A program made the position numbers and the translations under genes. 64,000 nt of DNA from Eustoma russellianum. Taxonomy: Eukaryota; Streptophyta; Magnoliopsida; Gentianales; Gentianaceae. Numbering within the stretch: the stretch's first letter is position 1; each line of letters opens with the position of its first letter. Shown here in pieces: positions 40,341 to 52,193 of this stretch. The notes beneath the pieces are model-generated. The model was not told the DNA's origin and made no database searches. It saw only the letters and a program-made list of their open reading frames with translations. The stretch covers positions 5,365,871-5,429,870 of the forward strand of contig AP025062.1 of NCBI GenBank assembly GCA_036186865.1, read 5' to 3'.

Positions 40341-40825
40341 ACAAAAGTTGTAATTCGAGTAGATCATTGGAACAAGTTGCATTTGCAATTCTGGAACTTC
40401 TCTTAACTCAATCAAAGCAGTAAACTTTCCAAAGATAACACCAACCATAACTTTTCATGGTTCTGAACAGACAAAGAGACAACTAAGCTCACTGCCACTA
40501 TCATCTACAGACACATTTATGATCTAAATTTGATGGTGTGCTTGGTATAATCAGATATTCTTTTTGCCAACCAAGCTATTTTATAGTCATATTGCACACA
40601 AATGTAGTTCTCAGCTCATTTGAGGAAGAACAGGAAAGAAAAAAAGGAAACTCGATTTATTTGTCTCTGAACTCGTTAAGGGTCCCCAAAAAATTCAACT
40701 AATTATACAACATTGTAGAGCTATACAGACTGTAAAGAGTAATCTATCATTTAAAGGAAAAGGAGGGAAAGACAAAAACGATAGTGGAACAAATGTTCTC
40801 AAAAACTCACCTGTTGAGCAACATT

Positions 40826-42900
40826 TCAATCATCTTTGAATTCTTTAGTAGGTCTTGCTTCAAAACCCCCTTCAGCTCTCTTTACAAGAGAGTAAGGCAT
40901 GTAGGTACCAAGGATCTTATCCCATGTCACGAAAAAAGGCTGGGAAAAGTTATACTTGGTGCCATAGAGTTGATGGTGGACATCATGATAGGCCGAATTG
41001 TTTCCGAACAACACGTGAAAGAGGTTACCTGGCAGCCAGAGACCACAATGGTCGTCCACAGTTTTGATTGTTGCGAAAGAGAAGAAGAGGATGGACGTGC
41101 GTGGAGACATGCCCGAGAATAGAAAAGATAAAGCCCCTCCAATAGTGTCAAGAAGCAAACCCTCCAAAGGGTGGTTGTACAGAGCCCCAAAGGCATAAGG
41201 GACAACAAGTCGGTGGTGTTGTGAATGGATATGTCGGTATAGAAACTGGTTCACGTGCATATATCGGTGCATGAAATATTGCCATGTATCTAACACCACC
41301 ATAGCAACAAAGAACTGTCTAGCAAGAACAAGGAGTGAAATCTGCTGGTCGGCATTGTTTTCAGCACTACCCCCAGTAACCTACACCACAAACAAAGGTC
41401 GATAAGCATCAGCAAACAGTAGCCTTCCAGTCACTCCCACTGGTAAACACAAATGAAAAGTAGATTCATTTGAAGTAATAAGAGTGTCCATTGTTGTATG
41501 TGTTCCTGGTTCAAGCTACAGAGAATCTCAAAACTGAATTCAGGTTTTCGATCATGCAGGACTATACTGCAACAGGTGGTTTCACAACCAATGGATCTTA
41601 ATCAGCAAGTTATGGATTGGTTCCTAACCAACAAAGAGAATTCATGGAGCTTTGCGTAAACAATCATAAATCTGAGCGCCCGCATGTATAAATATACACT
41701 TTGTTTTGGTGAGTAAAAACCATGGGCAAGATGCACACATGAAAAAATGAAAATATTTACACAGGCCGTGCTGCTAAAAAAGAGCATAGATATGATATCA
41801 ACGTAGAGGATTTTCATTGCATTGGAAAGGCAATTTTTTGGGCATGTTAACCAGAACCTTTATATCAACTACATCTCTAAGTTAAAAACCTAAGTGATAA
41901 CCTCATCGTTGAAAAGGTCTATAACACGAACATTGATGCTTTCCTCATACCTAGAATTCTATCATTTCAGTGAAAGGAAGTCTCTTTCCATGACAAAGTC
42001 CTCATTATGTTCTAAATGACAAACATTAGCTATTTCAACTCATTAACCTTAGAAGTATGAATGCACTTATCGCCTGTAATGGCAGTTCTAAAGTTCTAAT
42101 CCCCATCATTCAGCAGCTAGCAAAATTACCATCATGACCTCATCTTCCCAGTTTTTTGTCTAGGACTAATTTTTATACACATGTATTATGCATAATTCAA
42201 TCTATTAATGCCACTCAAACTAAATCCAAATTCCATCAATAACCTTCAAACTTCCGCCTTCTGTACCCGAAAATTTGATAGTTTGAACCAAGATGATTGG
42301 CCAAGTTGTCAATCTAACAGCTCAATCTTTTAGAAAGAGAGAAAACACACATCATGATCTGCTCAAAAATTCACAAGGAAACTTGACTTATAAAACTTGG
42401 ATTTGATTATTTTCCTTTAGAACACAAAAGGATATCAGAGATCAATCACCAGTAAATAAATTAGCATGATCCCCTGATTCAGTGCATTAAATTCTTGAAA
42501 CAAATATATAAGAGAACAATAATATAAACCAATAAAGACACCAACCAGTACATCAGTCACCCATTCTCCATCAAAGAAATACTAAAACAAACAACAAAAC
42601 TTGCAACTTTTCCACATAAAAAATGCAAAAAAAAAAGGAAAAATAAATAAAGTTCTTGACACTTACAGCAAAAAGAAGGGTGGCTACAACAGCTTGAACA
42701 GCTTGTTGAAGAAGAACACCTCTAACAACGTCTCTTTTGGGCACCAAATTCTTCTCATCCTCATCTTTCCTCGTATGCAACCTGTAATTATCCAAACCCC
42801 CTAACAAAACATACATCCCAGAATATATCCAATAAATTATAATCGGGCAAAAAGTACCCAACAATTCATCAGATATTTCTACACCCTTGATCACCTCCAT
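40826..42900 (-). CDS. SBH: Sphinganine C4-monooxygenase (sphingoid base hydroxylase)
   Basis: Two exons on the minus strand: 42900-42667 (78 codons) and 41380-40826; donor GTAAGT, acceptor GTGGTGTAG, phase 0; 262 aa, matching the plant family (about 260). The enzyme adds the C4 hydroxyl to sphinganine, making phytosphingosine-type bases of plant ceramides, in the ER membrane. It belongs to the fatty acid hydroxylase superfamily (di-iron). Visible: N-terminal ISDELLGTFCPIIIYWIYSG membrane segment (9-28); His boxes HRYMH (116-120), HSQHH (130-134) and HDVHH (210-214), with further conserved His in ALYNHP and DDHCGLW; C-terminal GGFEARPTKEFKDD, an almost invariant plant ending. No lesions. The 1286-bp intron has no recognised insertion. 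Which of the two Arabidopsis-like paralogues (SBH1/SBH2) it matches cannot be told. Confidence 0.95.
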
Positions 42901-43314
42901 AATCTAAGATTCTGCTACAAGAAACAAAATCAATATCTTTATATCTTCAACGGAAATGAAAATGGAGTTTTGGGGTCTAGGGCTTGTACAGAAAGATGAT
43001 ATTTTTATTCTGTATGGGATGGGAAGACGACGAAAAGTTGGATTTCCTGAGTGGTTCTTTTGTCTTCTTGTTTTCTGGAAAAGAAACCCCCCAAATGTGT
43101 GTTGTTTTGGGGAGCATTTTGAAAGTTTGCGAGTCCGACTAGCCTCGCTTTAACGGGACGTTAATCCGCCGCCATCCTCCCCGCAACCACTCCAACCCCT
43201 GGCCCACCCCAATTCCCGAGAGAAATATATATTTCACCTAAAAAATTTGTTTGGACGCTGTTAAGTTGGTCCGATGACCGGACCACCAGCGCTATTAACT
43301 TCCTTTTTTCTATT
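42901..43314 (-). promoter_or_regulatory. Upstream region of the SBH gene
   Basis: No gene on either strand. Minus-strand 'gaagatataaagatattg' at about 42925-42945 is AT-rich but too near the ATG to be a sure TATA box; 'gaaatatatatttctc' (about 43221-43236) is an alternative. The true transcription start cannot be fixed from sequence. Confidence 0.35.
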
Positions 43315-43550
43315 TTTACATTGTATTAAATTAGAATAAAACAAAATGGCTCGCTAAATTGGCTTCGTCTTATATTGTGAAGTAGCAGTTGATCGACACA
43401 AGTTAACGCTCATTGTGGGTCATCGGGAAACAACCTCTGTGTGTTTCTAACACATGGGTATGATTGCGTACATCTGACCCCTCCATACCCCGTTATAGAC
43501 ACAACCCTCTATGGTAATAGGGTAATGTTATTGTTGTTGTTGTTACATCG
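43315..43550 (+). repeat. TTG-tailed SINE-like family B
   Basis: 'attaaattagaataaaacaaaatggctcgctaaattgg', 'agttgatcgacacaagttaacgc', 'gtgtttctaacacatgggtatg', tail 'aatgttattgttgttgttgtt'. Nearly full length, about 415 bp upstream of the SBH start. Confidence 0.68.
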
Positions 43551-44024
43551 TAGTAAAATAACATGAAAAAGTTAACTTGAGCTTGGGATATATAATACAT
43601 AATTCTTTGAAAATTGACTTATGAAGAACTTTTGAAATAAATATAAAAAAATAAAGTAATAGTTTTAGTCAAAACAAAAAGAAAGGAAAAAATATAGAAT
43701 ATATTAACTTTTTGAAGATTTGAAGCATAAAAAATTTAAAGTATAGCATTTGAAAAATCCTACAGAATCGTCACATTCATACAGGATCGTCAAAATACCT
43801 ACACAACCGCCTTAGTTAAGAAAACCTAATATTTGGCATCTTTCCTTCCACAATAGTTCAATTATGTCCAGTTAGTACTCGGATAGGAAAAATTACAACT
43901 AAAATATCGTAGGTTTGAATCCGGTGTTGGGGAAGTTCATAAGAGATTTGATTAAGGTTGGAAAAAGAAAACACTTTAAATCTTCCTTTGATTTTGTTCC
44001 AATGGATATAAAAATTTGAATTCG
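43551..44024. other. Intergenic, nothing recognised
   Basis: AT-rich; no gene features. Confidence 0.45.
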
Positions 44025-44372
44025 TGGCCATATCAATCGATCTATGTCTCCTGTTTTAGACACTGATGTGACATCGATCGATTGATGTCTTCAGGTTGAT
44101 AAATCGATGTCTTACGGTGTGGTTTCAAGTTTTGCACGTTACCTACATTAATCGATTGATCGATATCTTTTCTTTACGAGTTCGACGTATACATCGATAG
44201 ATTGATGCCTTTAGATTGATAGATCGATGTTGAACAATATGGTTTCAATTTTGAACCTTAACCACATCGATCGATCAATGTCTCTTATTCTAGATACTGA
44301 TGTCACATCAATCGATCGATGTGCTTCAACCTGAGAGTTCGATGTTGGACAGTGTGATTTCAGTTTTGTACA
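44025..44372 (+). repeat. Three-copy tandem repeat, about 120 bp, with ATCGATCGAT motifs
   Basis: Three diverged units each contain one or two ATCGATCGAT/ATCGATTGAT palindromes, then 'gattgatagatcgatgtt'-like sequence and a closing 'tggtttcaagttttg' (about 44118, 44240 and 44363). The order is constant, so this is a short tandem array. Confidence 0.75.
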
Positions 44373-44512
44373 ATCAATACTGCTATCTGGGCCATAATGG
44401 CTTAAGACATTGTATCCGACTCAATTAGGTTAAAGAATTGCTGCCCAGTTTGCAGTGGACACTTGTATGGATTCTTGGTCACATCTTATCCATCTAGGAA
44501 GCGGCCCTATTT
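44365..44512 (+). repeat. tRNA-related SINE, family D, diverged
   Basis: 'tactgctatctgggccataatggcttaagacattgtatccgac', 'tgctgcccagtttgcagtggacac', 'tcttatccatctaggaagcggcc'. Confidence 0.55.
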
Positions 44513-45909
44513 ATGAAACTGAGCGAAATGAACAAAATATATATTTCACATAATCACCATGTGAAAACTTTGCCGATGATTCAGGGAAAAAGAAGTACAA
44601 AATAAAATTAAAAATTGAAGATTTATAAAAAAAAAAGCACAAAAGAGAAAAATAGAAGGCATTGAGGGAGTAATCAAAACCATCCAATACCTTAATGATG
44701 AATGAATATTTTCTCTCTCTTCATAATTAGAGAAAAAAAAAGACAAAAATTTGTCATCCACTTGTATACTTTAAAATTCAAAGGAACCTTCTTTTTGTTT
44801 GTTCTTTTCAGATCCAAAGGAACCTTCTTAAGTCCTTTGTTATTAACAGTTAAAGGAATCTCTGACTCTGTCCGCGGGGCTGATTAGAGTAGAAGCCAAA
44901 ATATAAGGCATCTAATGATGGGACGTTACGTATACAAAAGAGCCTGTTATTTACTTTTTTTATTTTTTAAAAAAGGTCATTTTGTACATGTAATATCGCG
45001 TGATTGTAGACCTCATATTTTGTCGCTTCAATCGGTCCGTACGTCCTTTTGCTGATTTAAATGTCTGTCAAGTATCTTTAACGGATAGGATAGGATGCTT
45101 AATAAATTCAAATAAAATCTTTTGTTTGTCCTTTTTTTCTTTTTTTAGTTGTGTCAGAAATTATCAATTTATTAAAATCAAGCCATTTGTAGGTAACGTG
45201 ACTCGATCAATTACCAAAACATATTTTATTATTGCACAAAACATATAAGATTATTCTATAGAACATTTAAGATCAAACATCAATCCTCTTCGCCGATCGT
45301 ATCTTTCTACACGCTAGTAAGTGTTGGTTTATCTATGTGATTCGTTATGCTTGTTTGCTCCTATCGACTAATTTTATTGCTCACACGTGGTAGTTCAAAT
45401 GAATGGTATGCTTTGTAATTGTAGTTTGATATGTATATCTTAATAATGTCTTTTATTCAAGTTTTTCCTTTGAAAATTTGCGTTTCTTCCTGATTTAAAT
45501 CAGTCCACTGACTTGGAACTTGGGTGATCTATTCATAATTAAGATGAAGCTTAGGTGAAACTAAGTGGACGTATGAAACACAGAGCTCGTTAAAGCACAT
45601 TTTTCGACTTGTATTTGAGATGTATTAATAGATATATGTGTAATTTAGGCGGAGTTTTTTTTTCATAAGCTCGAAAGGATTGCACATTAACCTGAGAGCA
45701 TTTGTTGGGAATGAAATTGATATTTCGTTGATTTTCAATCATGTACATGAACCCTATGTATAATACAAAGATAATCTCTATTTTTGGTATACAATAAATT
45801 ACAATAAGTGCGTGAATATTCTCCTAATATAATTGCACAATTTTTTTTTTCATATTTGTGACCCTTGGTTTCCTCTGTGTTTGCCAACACTCTCAAGTTA
45901 CTATTCTAG
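44513..45909. other. Intergenic, nothing recognised; end may be SEC14 intron
   Basis: AT-rich. Positions 45880-45909 read as the end of an intron (pyrimidine-rich, ATTCTAG) leading to the SEC14-like exon. No upstream exon of that gene was identified. Confidence 0.45.
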
Positions 45910-46009
45910 ATAGGCAAGGATTATCTTGAGAAGCCTAGTCGTATATATATTATCAATGCTGGCTCTGGATTTAGGCTATTGTGGAACACTAATAAATCAT
46001 TTCTTTGGG

Positions 46010-46405
46010 TGTTAAAATTCCAGTATTGAAATCAAACTAAAGAAAACAATTCAAATTCAAGAGAGAAGAGAATGAAAAATGGAGAGAATTTCCATATCAA
46101 ATGAGAGAAGTTTCGTATACAGAGGGAAAGGAAGAGTAACTGTCTGGAATTCATAACTGCCTCAGCTCAACTGCCCTCTATTTATACTATTTACAAAATG
46201 AGTAAAATTACAATGCTGCCCCTCAACCGCCTTTTCCTTTTAATGCATCATTAAGGGCATTCTTGTCATTTTGCCCTATTTAAACATTTCCCGCTACAGC
46301 CTCCGTCTTCTTCCCTGGTCCGTCTTCCACTTCGTCACTTGCCTTGTTCCTCTTCATCATGTTTCCTCCTTCCACTCCTTCCCCTCATTTCCTCCAGCTT
46401 CAACA
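46010..46405 (-). repeat. 3' LTR of copia C
   Basis: 396 bp; TATA-like minus TATAAATAG at about 46178-46186. Confidence 0.92.
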
Positions 46406-49400
46406 CCCCCCATCAAGCTATGCTTGAGATACAGGTTCAGACTTCCCATCGAGGACATCAACTGGTTGAGCTTCTTACTGTCAAGTGCCTTAGTGAACAT
46501 GTCCGCTAGCTGCAGTTCTGACCGTATAGGCATCAACTTCAGCACTCCATCTTGCACCTTTTCTCTAACAATGTGGCAATCTATCTCAATGTGTTTTGTT
46601 CTCTCATGAAACACCGGATTCTCCGCAATATGAATTGCACTCTTACTATCACAAAACACTTCAACTGGTTTCTGAGTTTCCAACTGTAAATCTCTGCAAA
46701 GAAACATTAGCCACTGGATTTCGCAGGTAACTGCAGCAATAGCCCTGTATTCAGCTTCAGCTGATGACTTAGATACCGTAGTCTGTTTCTTAGCTCTCCA
46801 AGAGACCAACGCATTCCCAAGGAAAACGCAAAAACCTGGTACTGACCTTCGGGTTTCGTTACATCCGCCCCAATCAGCATCTACAAATGCCTTAAGCTTA
46901 TAATCTCCTCCACTTGGAAACAGAAGCCCCTGTCTAATTGTGCCTTTCAAGTAACGTAAAACTCTGTGTGCTGCCTTCACATGCTCTTCAGTGGGACAGT
47001 CCAGAAACTGGCTGAGTTGTTGAACTGGAAATGTGATGTCTGGTCTGGTTATATTTAAGTAAAGTAGCTTCCCAACCAAACTCCTGTACTGAGATACATC
47101 AGGGTATATCGGGGAATCATTATGTGTGAGCCTTACATAACTACCCATAGGTGACTTTGAAGGCTTTGAACCCAAAAAACCAGTCTGCTCAAGTAACTCC
47201 ATGGTGTACTTCCTTTGGTTGATGTGGATACCCCCCCTTGATCAAGCCACCTCAATGCCCAAGAAGAACTTAAGTTTGCCCAAATCCTTGATCTTGAATT
47301 CAGCATTCAAACTGGCCTTGACGCGTTCAATAGCTGCCAGATCACTACAAGCTACGATAATATCGTCCACATATACTAATAATACAAGCAACGCTCCATC
47401 CAATTTCTGCGTAAACAACGTATAATCACACTTGGACTGAGTGAAGCAAAGCTTAACCAAAAAATGAGTGAGCCTAGCATTCCATTCGCGGCTTGCTTGT
47501 TTTAGACCATAAAGTGACTTCTGAAGTTTGCAGACGAGGCCAGGCCTGGGCAAATTGACACCTGGCGGAGGCATCATGTAGATTTCTTCGTGGAGTTCCC
47601 CGTGTAGGAAAGCATTATTGATATCCAATTGGTGTACGAACCAATCCTCTTGCGCAGCAAGGGCCAACAGGACTCTGACTGTTGTCAATTTTGCCACCGG
47701 TGATAACGTGTCTTGAAAGTCTATGCCGTATTGTTGTGTATAACCTTTCGCTACAACTCTTGCTTTGTATCTCTCCACCGTTCCATCTGGATTGAGCTTC
47801 ACTTTGTATACCCACTTACAGCCAATGGGTTCTTTACCTTTGGGCAATGGCACTAAGGTCCAAGTCTGATTGTCTTCAAGCGCTGCAATCTCCTTCAACA
47901 TTGCTTCCTGCCATGCTGGATCACCGGATGCTTCTGCAAAAGATTTAGGTTCTACATGCATGCTTATATTTAACACATGAGTCTTATACTGTGGAGTCAA
48001 TGAATCAAGAGTGTAGTATTTACTGAGAGTGTGAGGATTAGAATATGACACTGAGGCATTAGAAGATTGATTACAGAAAAAATCTTTGAGATAGGATGGG
48101 GCTCTCCTGATTCGTTGAGGTCTACTGTGCTTAGAAGAGGCAGGGCAAGGAGACACTGAAGGGCTATTTGACGGGAGAGGTTCATTGACTACAGGTTGGG
48201 ATGAGTCTGAAGAGGTATCAGCTGGAGCGAGTTCATTCATAGGATCTTGAGCTGTGGATGGCACATTACTGGTTGAAAAAGTATCAGTCAATACAGGGAC
48301 AAGTAATGTTTCTGAATCAATAATCTGAGGAGTTGAGTTTTGGGGAGCTGATTGGAAGTGATAATCATGGGAATAGGTTGGGTCAGATGCACTCAGATAG
48401 GAAGGGGTTGATTGATTAGGCTCAGACATGTTGGATTCAGGTGATGCAAAGGGAAAAGTCAGCTCATGAAACACCACATCTCTTGAGACAAACACATCTT
48501 TAGAGTTGAGATCTTGTAGAATGTATCCTTTTGTGGTGTAGGATAGACCCAAAAACACAGACCTTTTAGCTCTGGCTTCAAACTTGTCTTTCTGTGGGTA
48601 TGTATTAGTAGCAAAGCAAAGACATCCAAACACCTTCAACTGATCATAATTGGGGATGGTCTGGTATAGGATTTGGTGAGGACATTTGTGGTTCAGAATG
48701 GGTGAGGGAGTGATGTTTATGAGATAGGCAGCGTGTTGCAGGCAGAATCCCCAATATTAATTGGCATATTAGCTTGAAATCTAAGGGCCCGTGCTATTGC
48801 AAGCAAGTGTTGGTGCTTTCTTTCAACGATCCCGTTTTGTTGTGGTGTATGTATACAAGATGTCTGATGCACTATTCCTTTCTCAGAATAAAAGTCGTTC
48901 ATATCGAATTCTTTTCCATTATCTGTCCTTATTGTTTGTACAACAGCATTGAAGTGCACTGAGATAAACTGAAAAAAGCTTTGGACAATTTTTCTGGTCT
49001 CACCCTTATTCTTCATGAGATACACCCAGACATACCTACTACAGTCATCAACTATGGTGACAAAATACTGCTGACCATACATTGTTGGGTACTTGTACGG
49101 TCTCCATATATCAATATGTAAAAGAGAGAATACAGACTTAGAAAAGGAAGAGGATATAGGGAATGGAAGACGCTTCTGTTTTGCCAAGGGGCAAACAGTA
49201 CAGGGAGGAATGTCAGGCGGTATATGGACTTTAGGATTCAGTTTAGCTATTTCTTTCACTCTAGCCTGTCCCATATGACCAAGTCTATTGTACCACAATA
49301 CAACATCAGACACGCTAGCAGCTAGAGTTCTTGGAATTTTGCAGCCAGAGGGCTCAAATGACCCTTGGAGATGATATAGCCCGTGCACCCTTTTAGCTAA

Positions 49401-50060
49401 ACCAATCATCTTCCGGGTCCTTTTGTCCTGGATGATACAAGCATTTGAATCAAAGGTAGCAGTAAGATTTTGAGATAAAGTTAGTATACTGAGAGATAGG
49501 AGGTTCAAAGAGAAGGATGGGATATAGAACACATCGGTGAGAGTTAAGTCATCACTGATCTTAACTGTCCCAACGCAGCTTACTTTAGCAGTGTAGTTTG
49601 GTAATTTCACAGAGATGGATGAAACTGGCTTATACGAAGAAAAAAGATGCAAATACGGGCAGATATGATCCGTGGCTCCAGAGTCTAGGATCCATGCATT
49701 AAAATTTTCACATGATGCATTAACTAAAGCCTTACCAGACGCATTGGTGGCTAGAGCAGACATTACAGCATGTTGCACTCCGCTACTTTCTCCTCCAGTC
49801 ATATTATCCTTAACTCTTCCTTCTTGACGCTCTCTCAGTAAACTCATCAACTGAGAGTATTGCTCATGCGTCAGACATGGGGCTTGTGGCTGCATCATCT
49901 GCTCACCATTATCAAAACTTCCTGCACCTTCTCCTTCCTGCAAACTTTCTTGCAACAAGTCATCAGAACATCCAAAAACATGATTAACGTTTCCTTTAGG
50001 TTTATATCTAGGTGGATACCCATGTTTTTTATAACACCTATCAATGGTATGGCCAAGCAT
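46357..50060 (-). pseudogene. Copia C pol (PR-INT-RT-RNase H) with three lesions
   Basis: Read from the second unit of the duplication: zinc knuckle partial (MLGHTIDRCYKKHGY), protease DSGATDHI, integrase (NRLGHMG, HIDIWRPY with Gly to Arg in the usual DIWGPY, RTDNGKEF, QQNGIVERKH) up to a -1 frameshift near 48757 (after NMPIN). Then 48639-47242: linker, RT (LDINNAFLHGEL, YVDDIIVA, FKIKDLGKLKFFLGIEVA), ended by TGA (47242-47244), probably from Arg CGA. Then 47202-46357: VDADWGGCNETRRS, SSAEAEYRA, CDSKSAIHIAENP, TKHIEIDCHIVREK. The frame runs through the polypurine tract into the 3' LTR. Nearly all residues are conserved apart from these breaks. Confidence 0.9.
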
Positions 50061-50638
50061 ATTACAAAAGGTGCAAACAGGAGTTTTGGATCTGCCAATG
50101 CAGATCCAACGCAGCTTACTTTAGCAATGTAGTTGTTTGGTAATTTCACAGAGATGGATGAAACTGGCTTATACGAAGAAAAAAGATGCAAATACGGGCA
50201 GATATGATCCGTGGCTCCAGAGTCTAGGATCCATGCATTAAAATTTTCACATGATGCATTAACTAAAGCCTTACCAGACGCATTGGTGGCTAGAGCAGAC
50301 ATTACAGCATGTTGCACTCCGCTACTTTCTCCTCCAGTCATATTATCCTTAACTCCTCCTTCTTGACGCTCTCTAAGTAAACTCATCAACTGAGAGTATT
50401 GCTCATGCGTCAGACATGGGGCTTGTGGCTGCATCATCTGCTCACCATTATCAAAACTTCCTGCACCTTCTCCTTCCTGCAAACTTTCTTGCAACAAGTC
50501 ATCAGAACATCCAAAAACATGATTAACGTTTCCTTTAGGTTTATATCCAGGTGGATACCCATGTTTTTTATAACACCTATCAACGGTATGGCCAAGCATA
50601 TTACAAAAGGTGCAAACAGGAGTTTTGGATCTGCCATA
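49571..50638 (-). repeat. 536-bp tandem duplication inside copia C
   Basis: Unit 1 about 49571-50094 and unit 2 about 50107-50637, joined by a short filler near ATGCAGATCC. They differ at only a few bases (a TTG insertion at 50132 and single changes), so the duplication is young. It repeats the zinc knuckle and the start of protease and throws the gag-protease frame out at the joint. Confidence 0.92.
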
Positions 50639-51583
50639 ATTTGATTTCTGGCCATTGGCATTATATCCCCTGCCCGCTGGTCTCCAATTAGGGGATGCAT
50701 TCGCATTATATCCATAAGTACTGCCTGGTCTACCTCCAGAATCACCAAATCTAGGCACACCTCCCACACTCATCACAGCAGATGGATTATTAGTAAACGA
50801 AGTGTGGTTACTAGCATATACCAGTTTCCTTTCCATTTTAACAGCCATGGCAAACACCGTTTTAAGATCCGGCAAAGGAGTGGTTAACAACACTTGAGAT
50901 TTAACCGCTTTATATTCATCATTCAATCCTTTTAGAAATTTTATTACACAATCGTCCTCAATAAACTTCCTCACCTGGTTGGTTACATTACACGCACATC
51001 TACCACATGCACATTTTGGAATTGATCTTAGAACCAGAAGTTCTTCCCACAGAACCTTTAAGTTCGTATAGTACTCAGTAATTGACGAATTACTTTGTTT
51101 AATTGCATAGAATTCTTCTTGTAGGTTCGATAACCTAAACGCATCAGCATTACCATATCTAAATTTTAGATCATTCCAAATATCTAGCGCGTGATCTAAC
51201 CAAACTACACTCTGCGCAATCGATGGAATGACAGAATTTAAAATCCATGAAGCTACCATATTATTTGCTTTCGTCCAGATAGCATACCTTCTGTCTCCTT
51301 CAACAGGTTGGGCAATGGATCCGTCAATGAAACATACCTTGTTCTTCAATTCAAGTGCCCTCCTGAAGCTCCTACTCCAACCATGATAGTTATGTTCATC
51401 AAGCAATGGCTGAACCAACACCAGTGATGGACTGTCACTCAGATGTATGTACAAAGGATCTTCGGTTGGATCTGTGAATGCTCCTTGATGACTGCTATTG
51501 CTGCTTTCACCGCTACTGTTGCTGTTTCGAGGAATGGATGCTGGAGAATTGTTCGAAGCCATAAACGTACCAAACTTCATCAA
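49895..51583 (-). CDS. Copia C Gag with zinc knuckle and partial protease
   Basis: 562 residues. The start at 51583 is 16 bp inside the primer site; MASNNSPASIPRNSN eight residues on is an alternative start. Capsid (Retrotran_gag_3/UBN2 type): PLYIHLSDSPSLVLVQPLL, WSRSFRRALELKNK, IAQSVVWLDHALDIWNDLKF and SITEYYTNLKVLWEEL. Zinc knuckle CTFCNMLGHTVDRC (C-x2-C-x4-H-x4-C). Protease begins WILDSGATDHICPYLHLFSS, but the frame leaves it at the duplication joint and ends in 50 unrelated residues. Capsid and knuckle are complete, so this copy could in principle still provide Gag, including to gag-less relatives (inference; the two elements have different LTRs). Confidence 0.88.
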   Translation of the reverse strand: MMKFGTFMASNNSPASIPRNSNSSGESSNSSHQGAFTDPTEDPLYIHLSDSPSLVLVQPLLDEHNYHGWSRSFRRALELKNKVCFIDGSIAQPVEGDRRYAIWTKANNMVASWILNSVIPSIAQSVVWLDHALDIWNDLKFRYGNADAFRLSNLQEEFYAIKQSNSSITEYYTNLKVLWEELLVLRSIPKCACGRCACNVTNQVRKFIEDDCVIKFLKGLNDEYKAVKSQVLLTTPLPDLKTVFAMAVKMERKLVYASNHTSFTNNPSAVMSVGGVPRFGDSGGRPGSTYGYNANASPNWRPAGRGYNANGQKSNYGRSKTPVCTFCNMLGHTVDRCYKKHGYPPGYKPKGNVNHVFGCSDDLLQESLQEGEGAGSFDNGEQMMQPQAPCLTHEQYSQLMSLLRERQEGGVKDNMTGGESSGVQHAVMSALATNASGKALVNASCENFNAWILDSGATDHICPYLHLFSSYKPVSSISVKLPNNYIAKVSCVGSALADPKLLFAPFVICLAIPLIGVIKNMGIHLDINLKETLIMFLDVLMTCCKKVCRKEKVQEVLIMVSR

Positions 51584-51598
51584 TCGCCAATCCTTATC

Positions 51599-51610
51599 TC
51601 TCTGATACCA
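51599..51610 (-). promoter_or_regulatory. Primer-binding site of copia C
   Basis: Minus strand TGGTATCAGAGA abuts the 5' LTR. Confidence 0.9.
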
Positions 51611-52006
51611 TGTTAAAATTCCATTATTGAAATCAAACTAAAGAAAACAATTCAAATTCAAGAGAGAAGAGAATGAAAAATGGAGAGAATTTCCATATCA
51701 AATGAGAGAAGTTTCGTATACAGAGGGAAAGGAAGAGTAACTGTCTGGAATTCATAACTGCCTCAGCTCAACTGCCCTCTATTTATACTATTTACAAAAT
51801 GAGTAAAATTACAATGCTGCCCCTCAACCGCCTTTTCCTTTTAATGCATCATTAAGGGCATTCTTGTCATTTTGCCCTATTTAAACATTTCCCGCTACAG
51901 CCTCCGTCTTCTTCCCTGGTCCGTCTTCCACTTCGTCACTTGCCTTGTTCCTCTTCATCATGTTTCCTCCTTCCACTCCTTCCCCTCATTTCCTCCAGCT
52001 TCAACA
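51611..52006 (-). repeat. 5' LTR of copia C
   Basis: 396 bp; TATA-like minus TATAAATAG near 51779-51787. Confidence 0.92.
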
Positions 52007-52008
52007 TT

Positions 52009-52193
52009 GGGATTGAGATCTCTTGCCCCTCATTTTCCTCACCTCATGCGTCACCACGCGACACGTGGCAGCAAAGATAGTTGGTGAGGCTAGATACGGG
52101 TGACCCTCATATAGACTCACCACCCACCTCTACTGCCACGTGTCGTGCAGTAACGCGTGGGGTGAGGAGTTTGCGTTGAGGGGATCCTAACCC
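52009..52193. mobile_element. Mutator-type MITE, family M1, copy 3 (host of copia C)
   Basis: Ends GGGATTGAGATCTC and GGGATCCTAACCC. Because copia C inserted three bases inside it, the left GGG is at 46007-46009 and is duplicated at 52009-52011. The MITE's own target copies flank the nest: CATTTCTTT (45998-46006) and TATTTCTTC (52194-52202), seven of nine matching. Interior GAGGCTAGATACGG...TATAGACTC, with GACACGTGGCAG and CTGCCACGTGTC. Confidence 0.8.

Larger units (their letters stand above)
46010..52006 (-). mobile_element. Ty1/copia retrotransposon C, young but defective
   Basis: 5997 bp on the minus strand. LTRs at 46010-46405 (3') and 51611-52006 (5'), each 396 bp, TGTTAAAATTCC...CTTCAACA read on plus; a single difference was noticed (ccaGtattg versus ccaTtattg). 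Perfect 5-bp duplication TTGGG (46005-46009, 52007-52011). Primer site next to the 5' LTR; polypurine tract (minus GATGGGGGG) next to the 3' LTR. It inserted at the extreme left edge of an M1 MITE. Coding lesions: a 536-bp internal tandem duplication, a -1 frameshift and a nonsense codon. Confidence 0.95.

Noticed and set aside
40784..41122. A plus-strand frame of 112 residues over the SBH gene
   Set aside because: It is antisense to the His-box exon of the hydroxylase, whose frame is conserved and spliced correctly.
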